Shown here in pieces: positions 50,522 through 60,610 of a stretch of 64,000 bases of DNA. The stretch is from Inonotus obliquus. Its lineage: Eukaryota; Basidiomycota; Agaricomycetes; Hymenochaetales; Hymenochaetaceae. Position numbers and translations under genes: made by a program. Under the pieces are notes generated by a model. That model was not told the DNA's origin and did not search any database. It was given only the letters and a program-made list of their open reading frames with translations. Location: assembly GCA_032164295.1 (NCBI GenBank), contig JAJHTX010000002.1:496001-560000 (forward strand), written 5' to 3'. Each line of letters begins with the position of its first letter. Positions within the stretch are counted from its first letter, which is position 1.

Positions 50522-53051
50522 ATGAATTACAGACCATCCGCTCCCAATTCATGGCCCCTTGAATATTCGAGGCATCTTTCCGCGGCGGATATAATTCCTG
50601 TGCCATCTGACGCGATGTTTCCCTATCCGCAATTACCTGGATCATCTGCAGACAACTTTTTCTTTAACGGCGAACTTTACATTCGCCGACTCGTCAACCC
50701 TATCTCTCGTGACTTTGAACAGAACCTTTCAGAATTTCGTTCAGAACTCGACCATGTGGACTTAACGAATTATATAACTGACAAATCTGCAGCAATGGTC
50801 GCTCACGACGAGTATAGCGATGTCTTCGTCGGGCATGTGTCATCCTTGCATCTTCGCGCTCACCGCATTATGTCAGCAAGGGCTGGCGTGGTTAAGGTGG
50901 CAATCAAACGTCTTCGGGTGCAATTGAAGAAAGATATCCAGCTTGCAAAGGTAAGGAAGAATTTTTCGAATGTAGTATGGCGGACTAATTCTCTATTGTG
51001 GTTAGTTGCTTGCGAGTGAGATGGCAATTTGGTCCAAGTTAGATCACCCAAACATCCTGCCGTTCCTTGGCTATATGTTTGAGAATGATTATCCGTCGCT
51101 GATATCTGAGTGGATCGACTACGGCACAGTCAGAGAGTTTTTGAAAGATCGTCCGGAATGGAACATCACAAGCTTGGTGAGTGCAGGCAACCATTTCATC
51201 CTGAGCTGTTGTTAAATGAAAACACTCAGGCTCTCGGTATTGCCCAAGGGCTAAAATATATGCATGGTCGGGATATCGTCCATTCCGGCTTGAAGGCAGT
51301 GAGTAGTGTAATAAATTCAAAGTGGACCTTAGTTACCAGCTTCCTTCCTTGTTAAACCAAAGGACAATGTTCTGATCAGCAAGGACCTTGAGCCTATGAT
51401 TTGCGACATCGGTATTTCTCGAATGCTCAATTATCCGCAAACCTTGTTTGTCTCCACGCGACACGATGGTCTCGAAGGCTCTACACGATGGATGGCCGTG
51501 GAGTTGTTGTACCCTACCGATGCGAAACACACCAAGGAGACAGATATTTGGGCATATGGTATGACACTTTATGTGCGTTACTCGGTTGTGGCCTTTCCAG
51601 TAACCCTAGTCTAACTTTGTAACTAGGAGATGGTATCGAGAGAACTCCCCTATGCTCAATACAAAAAAGACATTCACGTACTCTCTGCTGTGATAAAAGG
51701 AGAGCGTCCAAATTTATCACAGAATCCTCCGAAAGCATCCATCACTCCTTCTGATATCTCAGAATTTGCATCCATCTGTTATAGTTGTTGGTCCGCAAAT
51801 CCGACGCAACGATACACAATGGACAAGATAATAGACTTATTGTTGTTTCGGCTGAACGTGCCGGAGGCGATGAGACGAATATTATCGAAACTCAGCCATA
51901 TGTACTTGGCAGATCATATAATTGGCAAATCTGCAGCAATGAACGCCCACGGCGGATACAGCGACATCTTCGTCGGGCATGTGTCAACCATACATCTTGA
52001 CCTTCATCGTGTTGATTCGGTAAGGGATGGTAGGGTTAAAGTGGCAATCAAACGTATTCGGGCGCAAATGGACAAGGATAGAAAGCTTGCGATGGTAAGG
52101 GAAAGCTGCAGTTGGAATGTTATTGCAGACTAATCCTTCGTTGTGCAGTCGCTTGCAAGAGAAATAACGATCTGGTCGAATTTAGACCACCCAAACATCT
52201 TGCCGCTTCTTGGCTACACGTTTGAGAATGGTTATCCGTCCTTGATATCTGAGTGGGTTGAACATGGTACAATCAGTGCATTTCTGAAGGATCATCCAGA
52301 TTGTAGCATTACACGCTTGGTGAGTGAGGTCAATATTGTTCTTTTTCACAAGGCCCTTAGTAGAATGCATAGGCTCTTGGTATTGCTCGAGGGCTGCAAT
52401 ACATGCACGATCAGGATATTATCCATTCTGATATGAAGGGGGTGAGTAGCGCAAATAATCCAACCTGAGCACTAGTATCCCGCTCACCACATTCTTGTAC
52501 CAAAGGACAATGTTTTAATTGGACGGAACTTCGAGCCACTTATTTGCGACTTCGGTATTTCCCGGGTGCTCGGTTCTTCACAGACCTTGTTCGCATCCAC
52601 GACCCAGAGTAGAGGTCCAAAAGGTACTATACGATGGATGGCTGTAGAACTTCTATGCCCTCCTGAAGGTATTGATTCGAAGCACACCAAGGAGACAGAT
52701 GTTTGGGCGTATGGCGTGACACTCTATGTACGGTGCTCTGCTCTCTCTCGGCCCTGACGATTAGACTAACTAGCTCAACTTTGCAATTAGGAGATCGTAT
52801 CAAGAGAACTGCCTTATTCTCAATACAAGAACGACTTCCATTTACTACTCCCTTTGACGAAAGGAGAGCGACCAATATTCCCGCAAGATCCTCCGAGCCC
52901 ATACATCACAACCTCTGATTTCTCTAAATATAAATCCATATGTGCTAATTGTTGGGCCACTGATCCGACGGAACGGTACACAATGGACAAAATAGTAGAC
53001 TCGTTGCTCTCCCAGCCAGAGATGTCAGACAGCGGTAGAGCATTTTCGTGA
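50522..53051 (+). CDS. Tandem TKL-like kinase: pseudokinase domain followed by intact kinase domain
   Basis: Nine exons (50522-50950, 51006-51176, 51230-51298, 51363-51572, 51627-52094, 52149-52319, 52373-52441, 52506-52727, 52791-53051) join in frame to 689 residues. Domain 1 keeps VAIKR but has HDEYSDVFVG for the glycine loop, HSGLKADN for the catalytic loop (Asp to Gly at 51287) and CDIG for DFG (51405). Domain 2 has HGGYSDIFVG, VAIKR, HSDMKGDN and CDFG, so it looks active. Both keep RWMAVELL, the WAYG region and a C-lobe ending in CW and RYTMDKI. The exon 51627-52094 contains the end of domain 1 and the start of domain 2 without a break, so this is one fused gene. Intron positions repeat between domains, showing internal tandem duplication. 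The GGYxD loop is typical of basidiomycete TKL kinases. Confidence 0.85.
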
Positions 53052-53670
53052 ATATTGAGTACTATATCTGATTTAGTGCTTTCAGAACCATCTTTGCGGC
53101 AGCCGGATGCTATTCCTCCAGCAAGGAACTCAAGATTGAACACTGGTACACTGCACCAGGAAGAGGAGCCAGTGAAAAAAAAAACGCAGGCGTCCAAGAT
53201 ACCGAAGTAGGAAGCTCTAAGTTCTAGCTAGAACATTAATAGAGACGGCCAGGAGGATGCCCGCACAAGGAAATGGCGGTCCTAGTTAGCAAACACGCTT
53301 GCCGCCCCTTCTTTCTATCCATTTCGCCACTTTCTCGGACTATCCAAGAGATCGACTTCTGCTCGGTGCTGATGTTCATATCTACAACACACAAGTTGTT
53401 TTCCCAGTGCTTTCAGATCATATCACATCTTTCTTTTTTGTACCAGTCATGTTTTCCTATATGTTCATGGCCCTTGTAATATGGAGCAGTCTGTTGATAC
53501 CGATTGTATTTGCCTCTGTGTAACACGCTTTCTGACATTACGCTGGTTTGTATGTTTATATAAATATATCATTCCCTGCACCTCCAACTCTAAGAGGAGG
53601 AGGATACATTGAGTCTAATCGGATAATCCTGCTGCAACCATAACATCATTTTTGAGCTGATAATGCTTAG
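53052..53670. other. Spacer between tandem kinase gene and decayed kinase copy
   Basis: This stretch follows the stop at 53051. The bases up to about 53590 resemble the sequence downstream of the decayed copy (54290-54565). The part at 53598-53640 resembles the region near 49790 upstream of the intact gene. It therefore consists of the 3' flank of one duplication unit followed by the 5' flank of the next. No intact gene is present. Confidence 0.5.
53440..53585 (+). repeat. Duplicated 3' flank of kinase unit, copy A
   Basis: The string around TTTTCCTATATGTTCATGGC...ATGGAGCAGTCTG...CCGATTGTATT matches, with scattered differences, the segment at 54440-54565. Both follow a kinase C-terminus, so the duplicated unit includes non-coding 3' sequence. 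Confidence 0.65.
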
Positions 53671-54165
53671 GCTCTTGGTATTGCCCGAGGGTTAAAATAT
53701 ATGCATGATCAGGATATTGTCCATTCCGACTTGAAGGTCGTGAGTGGTATAATAAATTCAAAGTGGACATTAGTTACCAGTACTGAACCAAAGGTTCTAT
53801 TACGCAAGGACTTTGAGCTTCTGATTTGCGACTTCGGTATGCTCAATTCTTCAAGAACTTTGTTTGTCTCCACGGCACACGATGGTTCTCCCAAAGGCTC
53901 TATGCGATGGATGGCCGTGGAGTTGTTGAATCTTGCCGATAATCCTAACACAAACAAGGTGTTCACGTACCCTTTGCTGTGATATGATAAAAGGAGAGCG
54001 TCCAATAGTACCGCGAAAACAAATATTCTGGTTCATCCTTTAACATCGCAATCTTTCCATTCCTATGCCGAAACTGCTGGGCCACGAATCCTAAGGAGCG
54101 GCTCACAATGGAGGATGTAGCATCCTTTGCGACATTCTCAACGGCGCTTCATCTAGTAGATGGTA
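53671..54165 (+). pseudogene. Decayed third kinase copy (C-lobe fragment)
   Basis: The fragment starts at a normal exon boundary (TTAG then GCTCTTGGTATTGCCCG) equal to exon 3 of the tandem gene and keeps HSDLKV and, after an intron, CDFGM and RWMAVELL. No N-lobe precedes it. Compared with the intact domains it lacks the DN after the catalytic loop and the ISR after DFG. It also misses the whole stretch between the end of the RWMAVELL region and the HVLSAVIKGERP region. A 5-nt duplication (ATGAT) near 53980 shifts the frame and creates a stop. Homology can be followed in broken frames to about 54165. It is a relic of a duplication and cannot make a kinase as it stands. Confidence 0.8.
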
Positions 54166-54834
54166 GAAAACCTTCCCTATTGACTATTCTATTCAAGTTT
54201 GTGCCTTCAGGGAACGATGTCAAAGTGCTTATACGGCATCTGTTGCGGCACTCGGATTTGTGAGGACAGAGACAGACTTGAAAGAGAGCCTCTCAAGGGA
54301 AATGACGGACCTTCACTGACCCAGTTAGCAAACGCACCTGAAGTTAATATCTGCATAGTACTCAAGACGCCGCCTTCCTGAACATCCATTTGCTTTCCCG
54401 TTGCTTTCTGATGATATCGGATTTAGTTTATTGCACCATTCATGTTCATTTCCCTATATGCCCATGACTCTCATCATACGGAGCAGTCTGCGACCTCCGA
54501 TTGTATTATGCCCTTGTTGTACCCATCCAGACGATATATCGGTTTATATTATAACATTCCATCAATATGCACCGTCTTGACCTGCATAATTCCATTGCAC
54601 GCAAGAGTATAGATTGTAAAATTGGTTGAATACCATACGTACACATATAACGCCCTCACTGATACTGCGATTATTTCTCCACTACCCAAGGTAGCGTAAC
54701 TGGACTGGTGGTTTTATAAATACCACTCATTGAGTCGATGAACGTGTGACTCGCTTACCAAATCAGGAACGAAATTCTAGTGTAGCCTCCTCGAACGATC
54801 GCAAGGGCAGCACCGACGCCGACAGCCTCAAGAC
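54166..54834. other. Flank of decayed kinase copy and RPL26 promoter
   Basis: The first 400 bases carry the second copy of the kinase 3' flank. The rest is AT-rich and precedes the ribosomal protein gene, with a TTTATAAATA string at 54712-54721, about 115 bp before the proposed start codon, as a possible TATA element. Confidence 0.45.
54440..54565 (+). repeat. Duplicated 3' flank of kinase unit, copy B
   Basis: This is the partner of the repeat at 53440-53585 (shared words: CCCTATATG, CATGACTC, CGGAGCAGTCTG, CCGATTGTATT, ATATATCGGTTTATATT). It follows the decayed kinase copy. Confidence 0.65.
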
Positions 54835-55692
54835 ATGACCCTCCTTGCCAAAGGTATGTCGGATTGCTGCTTCTGTCCTCTGTCTCAGTCTGTTTGGATA
54901 TGAAGGCTTCGAGGAGAAAGAAGTGAGGGAGAGGATTTGGATGGATGGATTGGACTGTGCGTGGATGGATGTCGGTACAGCAACCTGCGGAAAGCTTGGT
55001 GTGGTAATTTGGTATTGGGATCATGGATGTGACTCGAGCAACAGACGCATCGGCAACGTTGGATATTGGATTGGACAGTGAGACAATGAGCTGACTGTGT
55101 TGCTTTGCGTTTTTGTGCATGCAGACTATTCATCATCGCGCCGCAAGTCGCGGAAGGCGCACTTCGGGGCTCCTTCCTCGGTGCGCCGCAAGATTATGTC
55201 CTCAGCACTTGCGAAGGATCTCCGGGCAAAATACAATGTACGCATCCCTCCTCCACCCTCTCCCAAATTCCTTCACCTTCACTAATAATGCTTTCTCTTA
55301 CCATTTCTCTTGCCACAACCCTTTCTCAATCACCAAAGGCCCGTTCCCTTCCTATCCGCAAAGACGATGAAGTCCGAATCGTACGCGGCAAATACAAAGG
55401 TCGAGAGGGCAAAGTAACCCAAGTCTACCGTAAAAAATGGGTAATTCACGTCGACCGTGTACAGCGCGACAAATCCAATGGCGCTTCAGCTCCTATTGGT
55501 ATTCATCCTTCCAACGTTGTGATTATGAACATCAAGTTGGACAAGGACCGTCGTGCGATTCTGGATAGGAAGGATAGGAAGAAGAGTAAGGCGGCGAAGG
55601 ATGATGATGCTATTGAGGTCGACGTGAGTATCGCGTTATTTTATTATGTTGCGTTTTGTTGAGGTGGTGCTCATGCTTTGGTTATATAGTAA
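54835..55692 (+). CDS. RPL26: 60S ribosomal protein L26 (uL24)
   Basis: Exon 2 (55125-55237) encodes [21 protein letters not shown] and exon 3 (55339-55623) the KOW region ([22 protein letters not shown]) and [18 protein letters not shown], diagnostic for eukaryotic L26. The proposed first exon is only 19 nt (54835-54853, MTLLAK plus one base). It has a good GTATGT donor and joins in phase across a 271-nt intron, long for this genome but common for first introns of ribosomal genes. The usual fungal start MKFN is not found, so this exon is less certain. The last intron (55624-55689) is followed at once by TAA. Reading through it instead would add a short tail to a TGA near 55660. The product would be 139 residues, as expected. 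Confidence 0.9.
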
Positions 55693-56040
55693 ATCAAATA
55701 CGTCGTGGCTGATTGTTGGTCTTTCGTTTTTCATCGTCTCTTGTGCTGTTATCTCCACTGTCTGCCCTGCATACTACCCAAAACGATACATGTATGTTGT
55801 ATGCAACCACATGAATATAACATGCGACATGCCACAAGCTCGCAATGCATTTAACAGACCTGATCTAGAGTAGCCCTTTGTCTGTTCAAACGTGAAATGG
55901 AGCTGTCCAATCTTCAATTGAATATTTATATCGTCTATTCATTGTTCATCATAAAAGCACAAAGAGAATGCTCCGGAGTCCGTGCGCCTCCTGAATCATG
56001 TATGTACAATAACCATTTTCACATTAAGAATAATGCGAGT
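55693..56040. other. Convergent 3' intergenic region, RPL26 and UFD1
   Basis: This is 348 bp between facing stops. The sequence is AT-rich with pyrimidine-rich start, as expected of 3' UTRs. Nothing else is evident. Confidence 0.4.
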
Positions 56041-57750
56041 CTAGTCACTATCGATGTAGATGACCTCTTCTTCTGAATCGACGCCCCAATCAGGTACAGG
56101 GCTCGGCTCCTTATGACGTCGCGGACGCGCATTCCTCGCCGATGGTCGTGGAACTCGCGCGCCTCCGGCACCAACTGGCCCATCATCCGCCAGCCGCCTC
56201 GAAGAACTGAGAGACTGCCCCTTACCCTTCGGCCACTTTGAGTCGTCTGATTTACTGTCGTCAGTTTCTTTTTCCTTGCCCTTGCCTTTCGCGCTCGCAT
56301 TGGGCGAAGATGATGATTCTGCATGTGAACGCCCCGACAGTGTATTTCCACCGCCTGAAAACGCCCCGGACCCGCTCCCGCTTGGGCCAGAGCTTGAAGC
56401 CGGTTGGTCGCTAGGATGATTAAACGGTACATGCCTAAACCCGAAGAACAATTTCCCGGACGGCAGGTTTAGAGCGGCGGGCACGTTACCATCCGTTTCC
56501 AGAGTATCATTTGTGACTATTCGCCTCTTACTGCAAGAAGAAACGCAACGTGAATAAGATAATGCTTCAGGCACGGAAAAATGTTCTTACTCAGTACGGT
56601 AGGCCTTGCTACCTTCCATGGTGTTTTCAATTCCGCGCTGACTGATTCCTCGTCCCTTTGTTTTCCTGCCACCCAAAGTTTCTCCCCTTCCTTTGAAACT
56701 CTCCCAGGCCCCTCCGTTCTTGGATAGATTGACCTCACCGGTCGATGTGCCAGCAAAAGCCCCAGATAACGCGGACGACGGTCGCGACGAGCCAGGAGAA
56801 CCGGAGTTTATGTCAATTCCGAGTTTCGACGCCATAGTCGGTGGTGGCGCAGGTTTCGGACGCTCAGGTTCCTTGTACCCCACAGGAGGTGCAAAATCGA
56901 CTTCAAGATCCGTGTCAATGACACTAATACCGTCTCCCCCTGGAGTCGCTTCCATTATTAAGAAGTCAAATACTATGCTGTTATAGCTTATCTCGACGAT
57001 ATCGCCTTGAGTCAGAGCAGCGAAGTTTCGTAGAGCATGTTCCAATCTACAGAATAGAATAGAATTTAGCGTCCACAGGAAATCACTTCCCCAAACAGGA
57101 ATACGCACACTGCTTTAGGATCCGAAATTTCCAGGAAGTGTACCGTTTGTGGCTGGAGTTTGACGAACTTGCCCTTAGGAAGCTCAGCCCCGGTTATACG
57201 AATTGGGTCGCCTTCATTCAACCCAAGCGTTTTCATCATCCAATACGGTAGGTGGACGCAGCCTTCTTCGGCGATAAATTCCAGGACGCCAGCATGCGTC
57301 TTAGCCGCGGGATTACCAGGATTGGTCAGCCTGAACATCCAGGGTGATTCAAGATCCAAGCTTGTTAAGCTTGCGAGTGCAGATGGAGGCATAATAACTG
57401 TAGATAGTCATACTTAGTGAAAATAAATGTGGCGAAGAGCCGAACGTACTCTTTCCGCCATAGCTGAGGTTTGTCCGCTCATTCCCCGGAAGCATGGCTA
57501 CGCTATATGCCTTCATGTATTCATCATAAGATCTAGCGGGTCGCCTATGGGGTCCGTATCCCCCTGGAAATCCCCTGCACGCATTGAATGAGCAATGAGA
57601 TCCAATGCAATATTGACGCGTACGCACTGTGCAAGCTGGGCAAACAGGCCACCTGGACCAACGCCTTCAAACGGATCATCACCTCCAAACTGTACAATAT
57701 CTCAGTGGATAATAAAAGAGAAGTCTGAAAGCCTGACGTACGAAAGCCAT
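56041..57750 (-). CDS. UFD1: Ubiquitin fusion degradation protein 1 homologue
   Basis: The start ATG is at 57750 (MAF, then a 44-nt intron to FGGDDPFEGVGPGGLF). Conserved UFD1 blocks follow: SYDEYMKAYSVAML, YGGKIIMPPSAL, HLPYWMMKTLGL and LEHALRNFAALTQGD, then a VDFAPPVGYKEP end to the folded domain. The C-terminal half is Ser/Gly-rich and contains the FGFRHVPFNHP region and an acidic end. UFD1 with Npl4 is the cofactor that recruits the Cdc48/p97 ATPase to ubiquitinated proteins in ER-associated and other degradation. Five short introns are visible. It is head-to-head with CCT4; only 198 bp separate the start codons. Confidence 0.95.
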
Positions 57751-57948
57751 TGTGTTGAATGTTAGTGTAGGAGAAGGAGATGGGAGAGCAAAGACAAGGA
57801 CCACTCAAGTGTACGCGCAAGTCAATTGTATGTCTGTGCATCATCCTTCCAAGTTTAGTAATTATTATGTAATTGAAACAACATCGCGCATCTCGCACTT
57901 TCTTCGCGCGAGTCACCATTATACACATACCTTGCATTTCTTCGCGAA
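57751..57948. promoter_or_regulatory. Compact bidirectional promoter, UFD1 and CCT4
   Basis: These 198 bp must contain both promoters and both 5' leaders of two protein-quality-control genes. The CCT4 side contains CTTTCTTCGCGCGAGTCACC. A heat-shock-like TTC...GAA spacing is suggested by TTCTTCGCGAA just before the CCT4 ATG, but this is too short to assign to Hsf1. Confidence 0.55.
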
Positions 57949-60132
57949 ATGGCTACGTCCATACAGCCCAAAGTAGTCGCAAGCTCGAATAATGGAGGAG
58001 GTGCTAACAAGGCGTTCAAAGATAAAGTGAGTTTTTGCCCGATTTAAAAGATTTCAGTGAACTGACGACACCTTGAATGCATAGAGCAAACCGCAGGAGG
58101 TGCGCTCGTCAAACATGACAGCGGCCAAAGGTATGGCCCTCTTCAAATGTAGGAGGAGTTTTAAGCTGAAAGAAACACTCTAGCTATCAGCGACGCGGTA
58201 CGAACATCGCTTGGTCCAAGGGGAATGGATAAGATGGTTCGCAAATGTTTGGGAATTCTATGATTGCAGTCTGACCGCCGAATCCCTAGATCCAAACGCC
58301 GAAAGGCGAAGTCCTCATCACAAACGATGGCGCTACTATCCTGAAAAGTATTCAAGCCTTGCATCCTGCTGCCAAAATGGTACGCGTAGCCTAGCGCATT
58401 TCGTCAATGATACAGAGAGCTGAAGTTTACCTTTGATCTTGCAGTTGGTAGATCTATCTGCTGCGCAAGACATCGAAGCGGGGGACGGTACAACATCTGT
58501 CGTCGTCTTCGCAGGAAGCCTTCTCGGTGCAGCAGAGAAGATGTTAGAAAAGGGACTCCACCCGACAATCATCGCCGAGGCGTTTTCGAAAGCATCGGCA
58601 AAAGCGGTCGAATACCTCACTGAAATCTCGACTCCCGTGGATCTCAACGATCGAGCGAGCTTACTTCGCGCTGCAACTACCTCATTGTATTCAAAAGTTC
58701 GTGTATCATTCCAGTCTCTGAATCGACGAGTAGAACTAATGGTCCTGTAGATTGTATCCCAATATTCGTCAACCTTGGCTCCTATCGCCGTCTCCGCCGT
58801 GACGCGTTTAGCAACTGCGACCTCGTCGAACGTTGATTTGCGTGACGTCCGCATTGTGAAGAAAGTCGGCGGGACGATAGAGGACACAGAATTGATCGAT
58901 GGTGTAGTCCTCAATCAGAATGTTGTCGTTTCTGCTGGTGGACCTACTCGTGTCGAAAAGGCGAAAATTGGGCTCATCCAGTTCCAACTGAGTGCTCCCA
59001 AACCAGACGTAAGCTCCATCTTCATGAACTATTCTATTCGAGTCGGCTGAGGTTCTCCTACCTTAGATGGATAACACCGTCATCGTCAACGACTACCGCC
59101 AAATGGACAAAATCCTCAAAGAAGAACGTCAATACCTCCTCAACCTATGCAAACGAATCAAAAAATCCAACTGCAACGTCCTACTAATCCAAAAATCCAT
59201 CCTCCGAGACGCTGTAACAGATCTCTCCCTCCACTTCCTAGCAAAACTCAAAATCCTCGTTATCAAAGATGTAGAACGTGACGAGATCGAGTTTCTATCC
59301 AAGAGTTTAGGATGTAAACCTGTTTCGGACATTGAAGCTTTTACGGAGGATAAACTGGGACAAGCGGATTTAGTCGAGGAGGGGAGTAAAGCTGGTGTTA
59401 AGGTTGTTAAAATATTGGGGGTTAAGAACCCTGGAAGGACGGTTAGTATTCTTGCGATGGGTGCTAATTCGCTTGTTCTCGAGGAGAATGAGAGGAGTTT
59501 GCATGATGCTCTTTGTGTTGTTAGGTGTCTTGTCAAGAAACGGTTCGTTCCCCTCCCTACCTTCATCTTAACAAAACATATCATAAACTCGAACTTACTC
59601 AAAACTTCCACTTCCTTTCTTAAACCTACCAACAGCGCTTTAATCGCAGGAGGCGGAGCCCCAGAAATCCACGTCTCACGAGCACTGTCTCAATACGCAC
59701 ACACCCTGAAAGGAATGGAAGCGTATTGTTTCCAAGCATACGCAGACGCTCTCGAAGTTATACCAACAACTTTAGCTGAAAACGCTGGTATGAATCCTAT
59801 TGCTATCGTAACCGAACTACGGAATCGTCATGCACTTGGAGAGAGGAACGCTGGGATTAATGTTCGGACGGTGTGTATCTTTTATTTTATTTCGTTCTTT
59901 ACTCTTTTACTTTTCTTCTTCACTTTTCTTTGGGGGGAGGGGGGATTGACACACTAGGAATGATTTCACTAACTCATTTCCCCTTTCTTTTCGTACGGTC
60001 TAGGGATTGATATCAAACATCCTCGAAGAAGACGTCGTACAGCCTTTACTAGTCTCAACGAGCGCAATCGAGCTATCAACCGAAACGGTCTGCTTACTCT
60101 TGCGTATTGATGATTACGTCCAAGCTCGGTGA
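57949..60132 (+). CDS. CCT4: T-complex protein 1 subunit delta (CCT4)
   Basis: This is one of the eight subunits of the cytosolic chaperonin TRiC/CCT, which folds actin and tubulin. Visible blocks are [17 protein letters not shown] (over introns), [12 protein letters not shown], the ATPase signature [11 protein letters not shown] near 58480, [33 protein letters not shown] (formed across the intron at 59543-59634) and [10 protein letters not shown]. Eight or nine short introns are spread along the gene, and the stop is TGA at 60130-60132. The proline- or glycine-level motifs are intact and the length fits the family at about 540 residues. It converges on Slt11 beyond a repeat-rich 3' flank. 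Confidence 0.96.
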
Positions 60133-60370
60133 TCGGTAGTCAGTGGTCGGTGGTCGGGTCGGTGATCAGGAGTCGGTAATCGGGAGAAGAATCGAGCAAG
60201 TTACTTGAGGGGCAGACTTGAGGGGCAGAAGGGCAGAAGGGTAGAGAGGTAGAAGGGTAGAAAGGTAGAAAGGTAGAAGGGCAGAGAGGCAGAAGGTTAG
60301 AAAGTCGAAAAATGGGGCAGCACCTAGCCTCATAGCCTCATAGTCTCATAGTCTCGTAGTCTTGTAGTAC
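60133..60370 (+). repeat. Cluster of three short degenerate tandem repeats in the CCT4 3' flank
   Basis: Immediately after the stop, the bases are built from TCGGTGGTC/TCGGTAGTC-like units (60130-60185). An 8-10 nt GGTAGAAAGG/GGCAGAAGG series follows (60210-60305), then AGCCTCATAG/AGTCTCATAG units of 10 nt (60323-60366). Each is an independent minisatellite-like array, and all lie in what should be the 3' UTR or just beyond. Confidence 0.8.
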
Positions 60371-60610
60371 TGATACTGCCAATCTATCATTACATGTACT
60401 CAGTCTTAGAAAAGGACGAAAGGATGGAAGGACGCAAAAATGCAAAAAGAAGTACGTTAACGTCGGTCAGGAATCAATCAACCCAAATTCCAAATTCCCA
60501 AACTCTCAAACGTCTAAATCCTGCTTCTGTGCGATGTCTGAGGTCTGAGGTCTTGAAAGGTAACGCGATACAATCATACTCTAGGAACAACAAAACAACA
60601 ACGAAAGGTT
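60371..60610. other. Convergent spacer after the repeats
   Basis: This completes the gap between CCT4 and Slt11 stops. A short plus-strand frame at 60394 has no domain. Nothing else is seen. Confidence 0.35.

Noticed and set aside
53273..53523. Frames with hydrophobic stretches after the tandem kinase stop, as a small membrane protein
   Set aside because: The same sequence in diverged form lies behind the decayed copy without an open frame, which fits non-coding flank better.
54854..55124. A box C/D snoRNA inside the long first intron of RPL26
   Set aside because: A CTGA near the 3' side could serve as box D, but no convincing RTGATGA box C or terminal stem was found.
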